This document shows positions 49,744 to 59,029 of a stretch of DNA of 64,000 nucleotides, in pieces. The stretch covers positions 1 through 64,000 of the forward strand of contig CALBGI010000011.1 in NCBI GenBank assembly GCA_937893675.1. Direction: 5' to 3'. Within the stretch, counting starts at the first letter, position 1, and each line of letters starts with the position of its first letter. Below the pieces are notes generated by a model that searched no databases, was not told the origin of the DNA, and worked only from the letters and a program-made list of their open reading frames with translations. The position numbers and the translations under genes are program-made. The stretch is from an uncultured Blautia sp. Its GTDB lineage: Bacteria; Bacillota; Clostridia; Lachnospirales; Lachnospiraceae.

Positions 49744-50589
49744 ATGTTTTACAAAAGAATTGACATTCCCGTTATTTACAGTAAAATAGAAACGGTACAC
49801 GACGATTATCAGCCATTTCTGGAATGCTATATTCACAAACAGACGCCGGAAATCAACAGAGGATGCAGAAGGCCTGCAGTTATCATCTGTCCGGGAGGAG
49901 CATACTATTTTAAGTCCGAGCGGGAGGCAGAACCAGTCGCTCTGCGATACCTGGCCTATGGAATGAATACTTTTATTCTGCAGTATTCTGTAAAACCGAA
50001 TAAATATCCCTGCGCAATGCTGGAACTGGCAGAAGCGGTAAGAACTGTCCGTGCGCACAGCGAAGAATGGGATATAGATCCCCAAAAAATTATCATTTGC
50101 GGTTTTTCCGCAGGGGGCCATGTGTGCGCATCTCTGGGAACAAAGTGGGACAGCATGCTTCTCAAAAAGTATTTTGGTGAGGAGACCGCTCCCGCTTCCT
50201 GGAAGCCAGATGGAATGATCCTGTGCTATCCGGTGATCACCATGGGAGAATATACGCATAAAGAATCCAAAGAGAATCTGATCGGCGACACCTCCTACAC
50301 GGCAGAGGAAACGTCGCTGGAAAACAGTATCAGCAAACATACCGTCCCGGCCTTTGTCTGGCATACGTTTGAAGATACGGCGGTCCCGGCAGAAAATTCC
50401 CTGATATTCTGTATGGGTCTGAAAAAGATGGGGATTCCCTTTGAACTGCATATATACGAAGCTGGCGAACATGGACTTTCCCTGTGCGACAGAGAGACCC
50501 TGGATCAGGCATACCAGCTGCAGCCGGACAATGAAAATTGGCTGAAAATGTCTGTAAATTGGATCAACAGGCTTGGAAGCAGATTATGA
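49744..50589 (+). CDS. Alpha/beta hydrolase (BD-FAE / acetyl-xylan-esterase-like)
   Basis: A 281-residue esterase-type hydrolase. The oxyanion-hole motif is CPGGAYYF near 50, the nucleophile elbow is GFSAGGH near 123 (Ser), the acid is Asp in HTFEDTAVP, and the His is in EAGEHGLSL. The family removes acetyl or feruloyl groups from plant carbohydrates. There is no signal peptide, so it would act on imported substrate. Start 49744 has GGAGG six bases upstream. It overlaps the histidine kinase gene by 4 bp (ATGA), which ties it to the sensor pair. Confidence 0.87.
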   Translation: MFYKRIDIPVIYSKIETVHDDYQPFLECYIHKQTPEINRGCRRPAVIICPGGAYYFKSEREAEPVALRYLAYGMNTFILQYSVKPNKYPCAMLELAEAVRTVRAHSEEWDIDPQKIIICGFSAGGHVCASLGTKWDSMLLKKYFGEETAPASWKPDGMILCYPVITMGEYTHKESKENLIGDTSYTAEETSLENSISKHTVPAFVWHTFEDTAVPAENSLIFCMGLKKMGIPFELHIYEAGEHGLSLCDRETLDQAYQLQPDNENWLKMSVNWINRLGSRL

Positions 50590-52361
50590 AAAAAACTAAG
50601 ATGACTATGAGCAGCAGACTTGCACTGGGGTACAGTGTGATCATGCTGTTGCTGCTGTTTTTTGTGAGTGTTTTGCTGTATCACCAGAATGAACGCCGGA
50701 TTTCTGCTGAAACCAAAAACTCTTTAATACAAATCAACAATTCCGTTGTTACCCAGATGGATAACTGGCTTCACGGCATGGACTATACAGCCATTGAAAT
50801 GGCAAACAGCAAACGTTTTCTGGATCTGTGGCAGACATACTGCCGCCAGAAAACGAAAGAAACCCGTGACGACTTAAAGCAGTATTTATTGAAAACCGTG
50901 CGAAACGACACATCCATACGCCGCCTGGCAATTTTTGATGAAGATGGAACCTTTTGCGCGACAGGAATTGTTGATGCGGACAACGAAAAAGTAAAACAGC
51001 GCGTGACAGAGCTGAAAGAAAGCTATGATTTTGAAAATGACTATACAAGAGTTTTTGTTTCGCCAGGACCGGATTTTTGGAACAGCCAGAATAAAATAGA
51101 CGTTTTGTCTGTGGTCCGCCCGATTATAAACACCGCAGGTGAACTTCAGGGGTTTCTGGAAGTTTCCATGAAAGCATCGTATTTTGAAAAGTTTCTGAAC
51201 AGCATAAAAATGGAAGAAACACCGGTAAGCAACATCATTATCTGGGGAAGCAAAAAAGAAATTTTTTACTCCAACTTTGCAGATGACAGGTATACGGCAA
51301 CAGACCTGAGAGACTTTGCGGATAATTATGAACAGATCCAGGAGATTGACGATTATCTTGTTGCTTCCGGATTGTCCAACTATTTTAACTGCAGGCTGCT
51401 GACCGTTTTGAATAGAAATTATATCCATCAGGAGGTCATGAAGGTTTCCCAGGGAACCTTGTGCATTGTCTGCGTTTTTTTGCTGATCGGCCTTGTGATG
51501 CTGTTCTGGTTTTCCAAACACGAGCTTCGTCCCATTGCAAGACTGGTTCAGCATATGGAACGCTTTCGTCTTGGAGATAAGGAGGAGTTTGTCGACATTC
51601 CGGTACATGATTATGAGACGGAAATTCTGGTAAATACCTACAAAAATATGACCGCCCGGCTGAAAGATAACCTGGAGACCATGAATAAAATGAATGCCCT
51701 TCATGTAAGCACGCTGTTCAGCACCTTGCAAAGAGAAATACAGCCGCATTTTCTGTACAATACACTTGGATCAATTGCCTATTTGTGCGATTCGGGCAAA
51801 AGCGAGGAAGCGGTGAAGGCCTGCTTTGATTTATCCGACATTCTGCGCTATGCTTCAAGTTATGCCACATCCGTAGTCAGTGTAGAAGATGAGATCCAGA
51901 ATCTGGAAGCGTATTTTTCCATTATGAAAGCTCGTTACAGACAGCGTCTTTCTTATTCTATTGCCTGTGAAAGGGAGGCGGCCGGATACAGTCTTCCCAA
52001 GCTGACACTTCAGCCATTAGCGGAAAATGCCATAAAGTACAGCCTTGCGGAGATAGAAGAAGTTGTTATCAAAATCTGTGTCCAAATGCAAAAAGATACT
52101 CTGTGTATTGCGGTAACAGATAATGGATGCGGAATAGACAGACAGGTGGAAAACGAAATCACCGAGAAGTACAAAATGTATTCACAGATTAAACAATTTG
52201 ATGAGCTGCATGACAAAATCCAGTTCGGAGGAATGGGGCTGGTGGGAACCCTTGTACGCCTGAAACTTTTGTTTGGCGATAAGTTTTCCTTTGAGATAAC
52301 GGGACACAACGAAAACTGCGGAGCAACGATATTATTAAAAGTCGATTTTGGGGTAGAATAA
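50586..52361 (+). CDS. YesM-type sensor histidine kinase
   Basis: A 591-residue membrane sensor. Transmembrane helices lie at about 12-32 and 295-317, enclosing a ~260-residue extracellular Cache-like domain; a HAMP segment follows (about 318-370). The His_kinase domain has REIQPHFLYNTLGSI with the phosphorylated His at 388. The ATPase domain has LAENAIKYSL, VTDNGCGID and GGMGLVGTLVRL. The start overlaps the esterase stop as ATGA. Kinases of this type are normally linked with AraC-type regulators of carbohydrate transporters, and the partner is the next gene, four bases downstream. Confidence 0.93.
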   Translation: MKKTKMTMSSRLALGYSVIMLLLLFFVSVLLYHQNERRISAETKNSLIQINNSVVTQMDNWLHGMDYTAIEMANSKRFLDLWQTYCRQKTKETRDDLKQYLLKTVRNDTSIRRLAIFDEDGTFCATGIVDADNEKVKQRVTELKESYDFENDYTRVFVSPGPDFWNSQNKIDVLSVVRPIINTAGELQGFLEVSMKASYFEKFLNSIKMEETPVSNIIIWGSKKEIFYSNFADDRYTATDLRDFADNYEQIQEIDDYLVASGLSNYFNCRLLTVLNRNYIHQEVMKVSQGTLCIVCVFLLIGLVMLFWFSKHELRPIARLVQHMERFRLGDKEEFVDIPVHDYETEILVNTYKNMTARLKDNLETMNKMNALHVSTLFSTLQREIQPHFLYNTLGSIAYLCDSGKSEEAVKACFDLSDILRYASSYATSVVSVEDEIQNLEAYFSIMKARYRQRLSYSIACEREAAGYSLPKLTLQPLAENAIKYSLAEIEEVVIKICVQMQKDTLCIAVTDNGCGIDRQVENEITEKYKMYSQIKQFDELHDKIQFGGMGLVGTLVRLKLLFGDKFSFEITGHNENCGATILLKVDFGVE

Positions 52362-52365
52362 AAAT

Positions 52366-53139
52366 ATGTACACAGTTTTGCTGGTAGATGATGAACCGGT
52401 TGTTCTGGAAACAGAACGGCGGATCATAAGCGAAAAAATAGAAGGCTTTCAAGTGGTCGGAGAAAAATATAATGTGAAGAGCGCCATGGAATACTGCATG
52501 GAGAACAAACCGGATGTGGTTTTGACAGATATCAAAATGCCTGCAGAGACAGGAATAGATCTGATACGCTGCCTCATGGAAAAGGAAGAGTGCGCCAGCA
52601 TCTGTATCGCGATCAGCGGATATACGGACTTTAAATACGTACACGATGCGTTTATGTTTGGCGCCATGGATTATCTGCTGAAACCCATCGAGCCTGGAAA
52701 AATGGCAGAGCTGTTTGGCAGGATCAAAAAGGTTCTGGACGAAAAGAAACAAAGCGATGCCCTTCTGAAAAAGGAACGGGCAGGAACGGCGCCCTCTGAG
52801 CGGAATCTCCTTACCAGTATCTGTACCTATCTGGAAAAAAATATCGCAGATGACAACAGCATCATGGTGATCTGTACCCGATTTGGAATCACGCAGCCGT
52901 ATTTGAGCAAAATGTTCAAGGAATGTCTCGGGAAAACCTACAATGAATACTTGACGGACATCCGGATCACCAAGGCAAAAGAGCTTCTCTGCTCGGAAGC
53001 GCACCCGCTGATCGGGGAGATCGCCCAGAAGGTTGGATTCCGGGATCAGTTTTATTTTAGCAAAGTGTTTAAGAGCTTGACGGGATATACGCCCAGAGAT
53101 TTTAAAAATTATAAAGGTGCTTCAGAAAGCGAACCATAG
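52366..53139 (+). CDS. Response regulator with AraC-type DNA-binding domain
   Basis: A 257-residue regulator. The receiver domain (about 1-120) has Asp8-Asp9, the phosphorylated Asp55 in VLTDIKMP and Lys106 in YLLKPIE. The AraC helix-turn-helix domain (about 155-250) has two HTH units, FGITQPYLSKMFKECLG and IAQKVGFRDQFYFSKVFKSLTGYTP. It should respond to the upstream YesM-type kinase and activate sugar-transport genes, either the operon at 43840-49644 or the maltodextrin operon downstream. A terminator follows it. Confidence 0.93.
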   Translation: MYTVLLVDDEPVVLETERRIISEKIEGFQVVGEKYNVKSAMEYCMENKPDVVLTDIKMPAETGIDLIRCLMEKEECASICIAISGYTDFKYVHDAFMFGAMDYLLKPIEPGKMAELFGRIKKVLDEKKQSDALLKKERAGTAPSERNLLTSICTYLEKNIADDNSIMVICTRFGITQPYLSKMFKECLGKTYNEYLTDIRITKAKELLCSEAHPLIGEIAQKVGFRDQFYFSKVFKSLTGYTPRDFKNYKGASESEP

Positions 53140-53168
53140 ATGCGGAAGTGAGATGCTTCCGCATTTTT
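53140..53168 (+). terminator. Terminator after the response regulator
   Basis: ATGCGGAAG pairs perfectly with CTTCCGCAT around a 7-base loop and runs into TTTTTG. Confidence 0.87.
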
Positions 53169-53225
53169 GCACAAAAAATATATGGATAAAATGTCGATTA
53201 TGCACGAATCGAATAAAAGTATAAA

Positions 53226-53262
53226 AATAACACTTGTATTCTTTGTGCAAAAGTGTTATTGT
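53226..53262 (+). promoter_or_regulatory. Inverted repeat containing the likely maltodextrin promoter
   Basis: AATAACACTT and AAGTGTTATT form a perfect 10-bp inverted repeat with a 15-base gap. Inside it TTGTAT and TATTGT are spaced by 17 bases and may be the -35 and -10. Confidence 0.5.
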
Positions 53263-53279
53263 TTAATCAGCAACTGGAA

Positions 53280-53295
53280 ACGTTACCGGTAACGT
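53280..53295 (+). promoter_or_regulatory. LacI-family operator of the maltodextrin operon
   Basis: ACGTTACCGGTAACGT is a perfect 16-bp palindrome with the central CG step typical of LacI/MalR sites, placed just past the likely promoter and 57 bases before the binding-protein start. The LacI-family gene at 57989-59026 is the probable ligand. Confidence 0.75.
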
Positions 53296-53352
53296 AACCG
53301 GCAGAGATTTCCAAAACTCAGAGGATTCCATAAAAGGTAAAGGAGAAAGACT

Positions 53353-54678
53353 ATGATGAAGGCTAAAAAAACAGCAGCAGTCGCATTATCCGCAGCAATG
53401 GCGCTTGGAACCATGATCGTTCCGGTGCAGGCAGAGGAAGCTACCGGCAAGGTTTATTATTATAACTTTGCTCCGGAAGTAGCAGACCAGTGGGTAGCCC
53501 TTGGAGAGGCTTACACCGAGGAGACCGGCGTTCCCGTAGAAGTTGTCACCGCAGCTTCCGGAACCTATGAGTCCACGCTGAAAGCGGAAATGGACAAAGC
53601 AGAGGCTCCCACATTGTTCCAGGTAAACGGACCGGTAGGTCTTGCAAACTGGAAGGATTACTGCTACGATCTGAAAGATACCGAGCTTTACAAGAACCTT
53701 TCCAGCGATGATTTCGCGCTGATCAACGAAGACGGCTCTGTTTCCGGTATTGCATACAAGATTGAAACCTACGGCATCATTTACAACAAGACGCTTCTGG
53801 ATGACTATTTTGCAACAGAAGGCGCAGTTGCCACTTCTGTAGATGAGATCAACAATTTTGATACCTTCAAAGCTGTGGTAGAAGATATCACTGCAAAGAA
53901 AGATGAGCTTGGCATCGAGGGCGCATTTACCTCCGCAGGTATGGATTCTTCCTCTGACTGGAGATTCAAGACCCACCTTGCAAACCTGCCCATCTACTAT
54001 GAATATCAGGCAGACGGCATTACCTCCACAGATGCGATCAAAGGAACTTACCTTGACAATTATAAGAACATCTGGGATCTGTACATCAACAATGCAACCT
54101 GCGATCCGTCCATGATCTCCAGCAAAACTGCTGAGGACGCAAAAGCAGAGTTCGCACTTGGCGAGGCTGTATTCTACCAGAACGGTACCTGGGAGACCAA
54201 CGGCATTCTGGAAGAGGAAGTCATCACTGCGGATGAACTGGGCATCCTTCCCATCTACATCGGCGTAGAGGGCGAGGAGAATCAGGGTCTCTGTACCGGT
54301 TCTGAGAACTACTGGTGTGTAAATGCAAAAGCTTCCGAGGAAGACATTCAGGCAACCATCGACTTCCTTACCTGGGTTATCACCAGCGATGAAGGAAGAA
54401 CTGCGATCAGCAAGGAAATGGGCTTTGATACCCCGTTCACAACCTTCACAGACGAGTATGCAGCAGAGAACGTGCTTGTAAACGCAGCAAACGAGTATGT
54501 GGAAGCTGGCAAAAAACCGGTTGCATGGTGCTTCACGACCATGCCGTCCGAGAACTGGAAAAACGGTGTTGGAAGCGCTCTTCTTGAGTATGCACAGGGC
54601 ACTGGCGAATGGGACGATGTTGTGACCGCATTCGTAGACGGCTGGGCAACCGAATATGCAGCAGCTAATGCAGAATAA
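53353..54678 (+). CDS. Maltose/maltodextrin ABC transporter substrate-binding protein
   Basis: A 441-residue type II (MalE-like) binding protein. The first ~27 residues are a Sec signal peptide ending near VPVQAEEATG, without a lipobox cysteine. The mature domain begins KVYYYNFAPEVADQW and includes NGPVGLANWKDY, GIAYKIETYGIIYNK, FALGEAVFYQNGTWET and SENYWCVNAKAS, as in extracellular solute-binding family 1. The adjacent MalF/G-type permeases and MalQ suggest maltodextrins as ligand. The gene follows the operator and is followed by a hairpin that may keep the binding protein in excess. Confidence 0.9.
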   Translation: MMKAKKTAAVALSAAMALGTMIVPVQAEEATGKVYYYNFAPEVADQWVALGEAYTEETGVPVEVVTAASGTYESTLKAEMDKAEAPTLFQVNGPVGLANWKDYCYDLKDTELYKNLSSDDFALINEDGSVSGIAYKIETYGIIYNKTLLDDYFATEGAVATSVDEINNFDTFKAVVEDITAKKDELGIEGAFTSAGMDSSSDWRFKTHLANLPIYYEYQADGITSTDAIKGTYLDNYKNIWDLYINNATCDPSMISSKTAEDAKAEFALGEAVFYQNGTWETNGILEEEVITADELGILPIYIGVEGEENQGLCTGSENYWCVNAKASEEDIQATIDFLTWVITSDEGRTAISKEMGFDTPFTTFTDEYAAENVLVNAANEYVEAGKKPVAWCFTTMPSENWKNGVGSALLEYAQGTGEWDDVVTAFVDGWATEYAAANAE

Positions 54679-54693
54679 GCAATAAAATTTGCC

Positions 54694-54725
54694 AAAGGGT
54701 GAGCGGAGCTTCGCTCACCCTTTTT
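54694..54725 (+). terminator. Intra-operon hairpin after the binding protein
   Basis: AAAGGGTGAGCG pairs perfectly with CGCTCACCCTTT around GAGCTT and is followed by TT. Such partial terminators are common between binding-protein and permease genes. Confidence 0.8.
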
Positions 54726-54743
54726 AAGAGAAAGGAAAAAGTT

Positions 54744-55592
54744 ATGGATAAAGCAATCAAACGTTATTGGCCGATATTTGCCCTTCCAACAATGCTGGCT
54801 TTTACCATCGGATTTATCGCGCCTTTTGTTCTGGGCATATATCTTTCTTTCTGCAAATTTACCACAGTGACAGATGCGAAGTGGGTTGGTCTGAGCAACT
54901 ATCTCAAAATGTTCAACGACCCGTCGGATCCGTTCCTTCATTCCATGTGGTACACCGCGCTTTTCACCATTGTATCCGTACTTTTGATCAATGTTCTGGC
55001 CTTTACAGTCGCCATGTTTTTGACAAAGAAGTTTCGGGGCACAAATATTTTCCGAACCGTATTTTTTATGCCGAACTTAATCGGCGGCATCATCCTCGGT
55101 TATGTGTGGAAGCTTTTGCTGGACGGTGTTCTGGCCTATTTCGGCAAAACGCTTACGTTTTCCGAAACCTACGGTTTCTGGGGTCTTGTGATCCTGATGT
55201 GCTGGCAGCAGATCGGATATATGATGATCATTTATATTTCCGGTATTCAGAATATTCCGGGAGAGCTTGTGGAAGCAGCAAAGATCGACGGCGCCAACAG
55301 CCGCCAGATCCTGAAAAATGTCATCATCCCCATGGTAATGCCTTCGATCACCGTCTGCACATTCCTGACATTGACAAACGGCTTCAAGCTTTTTGACCAG
55401 AACCTTGCGCTGACCAATGGAGCACCCTCCAAAATGTCAGAAATGCTGGCTCTGAATATTTATAACACCTTCTACGGCAGAAACGGATATGAGGGTGTCG
55501 GCCAGGCCAAGGCGGTTCTGTTCTTCATCATGGTAGCGATCATTGCGCTGACGCAGAACATTCTCACGAGAAGGAAGGAGGTTCAGCAATAA
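54744..55592 (+). CDS. Maltodextrin ABC transporter permease (MalF type)
   Basis: A 282-residue inner-membrane permease with six helices (first at about 10-33). The cytoplasmic coupling motif is EAAKIDGANSRQILKNVIIPMV (EAA loop), near residues 180-205. AAAGGAAAAAG precedes the ATG at 54744. It overlaps the next permease by one base and forms the channel with it. No ATPase gene is in the operon, so a shared MsmK/MalK-type ATPase elsewhere must be assumed. Confidence 0.92.
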   Translation: MDKAIKRYWPIFALPTMLAFTIGFIAPFVLGIYLSFCKFTTVTDAKWVGLSNYLKMFNDPSDPFLHSMWYTALFTIVSVLLINVLAFTVAMFLTKKFRGTNIFRTVFFMPNLIGGIILGYVWKLLLDGVLAYFGKTLTFSETYGFWGLVILMCWQQIGYMMIIYISGIQNIPGELVEAAKIDGANSRQILKNVIIPMVMPSITVCTFLTLTNGFKLFDQNLALTNGAPSKMSEMLALNIYNTFYGRNGYEGVGQAKAVLFFIMVAIIALTQNILTRRKEVQQ

Positions 55593-56431
55593 TGAATACA
55601 AAAAAAGCAAAGCACGGCACGCTTTTGACAGTGGTTTTTTCCATCATTTCCCTTGCGTGGCTGTTTCCTATTTTTCTTGTACTGTTGAACTCCTTTAAGA
55701 AAAAAGCCTATATCAGCCGGAAGCCTTTTGCGATTCCCAGAGACAAAATGTTTGTGGGAATGGACAACTACATAAACGGTATTGAAAAAACCGGATTTTT
55801 TGAGGCCTTTGGCTGGTCCCTGTTTATCACTGTTTTTTCTGTGGCAGCCATTATTTTGTGCACCTCCATGTGCGCATGGTATATCTGCCGCGTAAAGAAC
55901 AAAATTACAAGCACGATCTATTATCTGTGCCTGTTTTCCATGATCGTACCATTTCAGATGGTGATGTTTACGCTCTCCAAAATTGCGAACATGCTTCATC
56001 TGAACAATCCCCTGGGGATTATTGTTGTGTATCTTGGATTTGGCGCAGGCCTGTCGGTATTCATGTTTACCGGCTTTGTAAAATCCATTCCACTGGAAAT
56101 CGAAGAAGCAGCGATGATCGACGGATGTACGCCGATCCAGACTTTTTTCCAGGTGGTAATGCCGATTTTGAAACCTACCTGCATCACCGTTGCCATTTTG
56201 CAGACCATGTGGATATGGAACGACTATCTGCTTCCGTCCCTGGTTCTGGATCTGCGGAAGTACAAAACCATTCCCATTGCGATCCAGTATCTGAAGGGCG
56301 GCTATGGCTCTGTGGACATGGGAGCCATGATGGGTGTTCTGGTCCTTGCCATTATTCCGATCATCGTGTTCTACATGGCATGCCAGAAACACATTATTGA
56401 AGGCGTGGTTGCAGGTGCAGTGAAGGGTTAA
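55592..56431 (+). CDS. Maltodextrin ABC transporter permease (MalG type)
   Basis: A 279-residue six-helix permease partner of the preceding gene. The EAA loop is IEEAAMIDGCTPIQTFFQVVMPIL near residues 170-193. The N-terminal helix (about 10-32) and the SRKPFAIPRDK loop are typical of MalG. GAAGGAGG lies within the end of the upstream gene; TAATG overlap joins the two. It is followed by malQ 24 bases downstream. Confidence 0.93.
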   Translation: MNTKKAKHGTLLTVVFSIISLAWLFPIFLVLLNSFKKKAYISRKPFAIPRDKMFVGMDNYINGIEKTGFFEAFGWSLFITVFSVAAIILCTSMCAWYICRVKNKITSTIYYLCLFSMIVPFQMVMFTLSKIANMLHLNNPLGIIVVYLGFGAGLSVFMFTGFVKSIPLEIEEAAMIDGCTPIQTFFQVVMPILKPTCITVAILQTMWIWNDYLLPSLVLDLRKYKTIPIAIQYLKGGYGSVDMGAMMGVLVLAIIPIIVFYMACQKHIIEGVVAGAVKG

Positions 56432-56455
56432 ATAAAAAAAGACTAGGAGGCGGCT

Positions 56456-57943
56456 ATGGAGCGGGCAAGCGGCATATTAATGCCCATCGCCAGTCTGCCC
56501 TCAAAATACGGCATAGGAGCGTTTTCCAAGAGCGCCTATGATTTTGTGGACTTTCTGGCAGCGGCAGGACAGCGTTACTGGCAGATTCTTCCCCTTGGGC
56601 CTACCGGATACGGTGATTCTCCTTATCAGTCTTTTTCCACCTTTGCAGGCAATCCCTATTTCATCAATTTGGAGAGACTTGCGGCGGAGGGACTGCTGAC
56701 AGAAGAAGAATGCGAATCCTTTGATTTCGGGGAGAATCCGGAACAGATCGACTATGAAAAAATGTACAGAAACCGTTTTAAGGCGCTTCGTCTGGCTTTT
56801 GGGCGGAGCAGTCACGGTTCAGAGAAAGAATATCAGGACTTTCTGGAAGAAAACAGGCTGTGGCTTGACGATTACTGCCTGTTTATGGCAGTGAAAAATC
56901 ACTTTCACGGAAGCTCCTTTTACACCTGGGACGAGGATATCCGGCTTCGAAAAGAGGAAGCCCTGAAAAAATATGCTTCCCTTCTTCAGGAGGAAGTCGA
57001 ATTTTTCCGGTTCCAGCAGTATGAATTTCAGAAGCAGTGGTTTGCGTTAAAGACTTACGCGAACAGACGCGGGGTAAAAATCATCGGGGATATTCCCATT
57101 TATGTGGCTTTTGACAGCGCGGATACCTGGGCGAATCCCCGGCTTTTCCAGTTTGATGAAGAGGGACGGCCGACCGGCGTGGCGGGCTGTCCGCCGGATG
57201 GCTTTTCCGCTACCGGGCAGGTGTGGGGAAACCCTCTTTACGATTGGGAGCATCATGAGCGGGAGGATTACAGCTGGTGGATGCAGCGCATGGAACACTG
57301 CTTTAAGCTCTATGATGTGGTGCGGGTAGACCATTTCCGGGGATTTGACGAATACTTTTTTGTCCCCTATGGAGCGGACACTGCAGCGGGCGGGCACTGG
57401 GTCAAGGGCCCCGGGATCCGGCTTTTCAACGCAATGCGGGAAAAGCTTGGGGATCTTCCCATTATTGCAGAAGATTTGGGCTTTCTCACAGACACGGTGC
57501 TGAAACTTGTGGAGGAATCTGGTTTTCCTGGAATGAAAGTATTGGAATTTGCGTTTGATTCCAGGGAAAAGAGTAACTATCTTCCATATACTTATACCCA
57601 AAACTGTGTGGCTTATACGGGAACACACGATAACCAGACGATCAAAGGGTGGTTTGACACGCTTCCCGCAGAGGACTATGGGCATCTGAAAGCGTATCTT
57701 CATTTGTCAAAGGAGGACGAACAGGAGATCAGCTGGAAAATGATCCGCGTTGTGCTGGAAAGCGTAGCCGATACCGCCATCATTCCCATGCAGGATTTTC
57801 TGGAGCTTGGAGACGAGGCAAGAATCAATGTGCCCTCCAGGCTTGGCGGCAACTGGGGCTGGAGAATGCGCCCGGATGCGCTGACAAAGGAACTGCAGGA
57901 AAAAATTCATGATTTTACAAAACTGTACGGAAGATGTATCTGA
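56456..57943 (+). CDS. malQ: 4-alpha-glucanotransferase (amylomaltase)
   Basis: A 495-residue GH77 enzyme that transfers alpha-1,4-glucan segments and releases glucose from maltodextrins in the cytoplasm. Catalytic pieces are visible: VRVDHFRGFDEYF (nucleophile Asp), PIIAEDLGFL (acid/base Glu) and YTGTHDNQT (transition-state Asp); the N-terminus GILMPIASLPSKYGIG is the family's start. TAGGAGG precedes the ATG. Its place after the importer makes the operon a self-contained maltodextrin uptake and processing unit, apart from the missing ATPase. Confidence 0.95.
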   Translation: MERASGILMPIASLPSKYGIGAFSKSAYDFVDFLAAAGQRYWQILPLGPTGYGDSPYQSFSTFAGNPYFINLERLAAEGLLTEEECESFDFGENPEQIDYEKMYRNRFKALRLAFGRSSHGSEKEYQDFLEENRLWLDDYCLFMAVKNHFHGSSFYTWDEDIRLRKEEALKKYASLLQEEVEFFRFQQYEFQKQWFALKTYANRRGVKIIGDIPIYVAFDSADTWANPRLFQFDEEGRPTGVAGCPPDGFSATGQVWGNPLYDWEHHEREDYSWWMQRMEHCFKLYDVVRVDHFRGFDEYFFVPYGADTAAGGHWVKGPGIRLFNAMREKLGDLPIIAEDLGFLTDTVLKLVEESGFPGMKVLEFAFDSREKSNYLPYTYTQNCVAYTGTHDNQTIKGWFDTLPAEDYGHLKAYLHLSKEDEQEISWKMIRVVLESVADTAIIPMQDFLELGDEARINVPSRLGGNWGWRMRPDALTKELQEKIHDFTKLYGRCI

Positions 57944-57988
57944 CGCTTGGACAGCAGAGAAAGGCAAAAGAAAAAGGGAGGGCGGTTT

Positions 57989-59026
57989 ATGGATACGGTC
58001 ACGATCAAAGATATTGCGCGTATTTGCGGCGTAGGTGTCAGCACGGTCTCCAGAGCGATCAACAATCATCCGGATATCAATCCGCAGACCAAGGGAAAAA
58101 TCATGGAAACCATCGAAAAATATCACTATGTTCCCAACAACAGCGCGCGGAATCTGAAACGCACAGACGCCAAAACCGTTGCAGTGCTGGTAAAGGGAAT
58201 CAGTAATCCGATGTTTGGAGCCATGATCAAAACGATTGAAGAAATTCTCCAGAAGGCAAAATATTCCATGGTGCTGCAGCATGTGGACGAAAAGCAGGAT
58301 GAGGTAGAGGTGGCCATTCAGCTGGAAAAGGAAAAACGGCTGCGGGGCGTTGTTTTTCTGGGCGGCTACTTCACGCACACAGAGGCCAAGCTGAAACAGA
58401 TTCCCATTCCGTTTGTGCTGAGTACCATTGGCGTCCCGGGGGAACGCAGGCGCCATAGCTATGCGACGGTTTCTGTGGATGATGTAAAAGAAAGCAAACG
58501 CGCCGTGGAGTATCTCATTGCGCACGGCCACAGAAACATTGCCATTGTCACTTCAACGGAAGATGACGAAAGTATCGGAAGACTCCGGCTGGAAGGATAT
58601 TATGAAGCGCTGCGCTCTCACGGGATTCCCGTGGACGATTCCCTTGTATACTATATGCAGGAAGAGCTCGGCACGTACACCATGGACAGCGGTTACGCTG
58701 CTGCCCGGAAAATCCTCGCATCAGAGAAGGAGATTACGGCAATTTATGTGATTTCTGATCTGGTGGCGTTAGGTGTCTGCAAGGCTATTTTTGACGCCGG
58801 AAAATCTGTGCCGGAGGATTATTCTGTTATGGGCTTTGACGGGCTGGATTTTGCAAAATATTATCAGCCTTCCATTACAACGCTCAGGCAGCCCACGGAA
58901 GAAATGGCGCGCGCTACAGTTCAGGAGCTCCTTCGCGAGATCAAGCACAAGGGAAATCCAAAGTCCATGATCTTCCAGGGAGAGCTTGTGGAGGGACAGT
59001 CGGTAAAGGATATTAACAAGAGGTAA
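57989..59026 (+). CDS. LacI-family transcriptional regulator
   Basis: A 345-residue repressor. The N-terminal HTH (about 2-50) reads VTIKDIARICGVGVSTVSRAINNH with the hinge helix NNSARNLKRTDAK near 50-62; a periplasmic-binding-protein-like effector domain follows (about 63-335). The start at 57989 has GGGAGGGCGG upstream; an earlier GTG/ATG is not needed. It is the last gene of the maltodextrin operon and likely binds the palindrome at 53280-53295, giving autoregulation. Confidence 0.92.
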   Translation: MDTVTIKDIARICGVGVSTVSRAINNHPDINPQTKGKIMETIEKYHYVPNNSARNLKRTDAKTVAVLVKGISNPMFGAMIKTIEEILQKAKYSMVLQHVDEKQDEVEVAIQLEKEKRLRGVVFLGGYFTHTEAKLKQIPIPFVLSTIGVPGERRRHSYATVSVDDVKESKRAVEYLIAHGHRNIAIVTSTEDDESIGRLRLEGYYEALRSHGIPVDDSLVYYMQEELGTYTMDSGYAAARKILASEKEITAIYVISDLVALGVCKAIFDAGKSVPEDYSVMGFDGLDFAKYYQPSITTLRQPTEEMARATVQELLREIKHKGNPKSMIFQGELVEGQSVKDINKR

Positions 59027-59029
59027 ACT

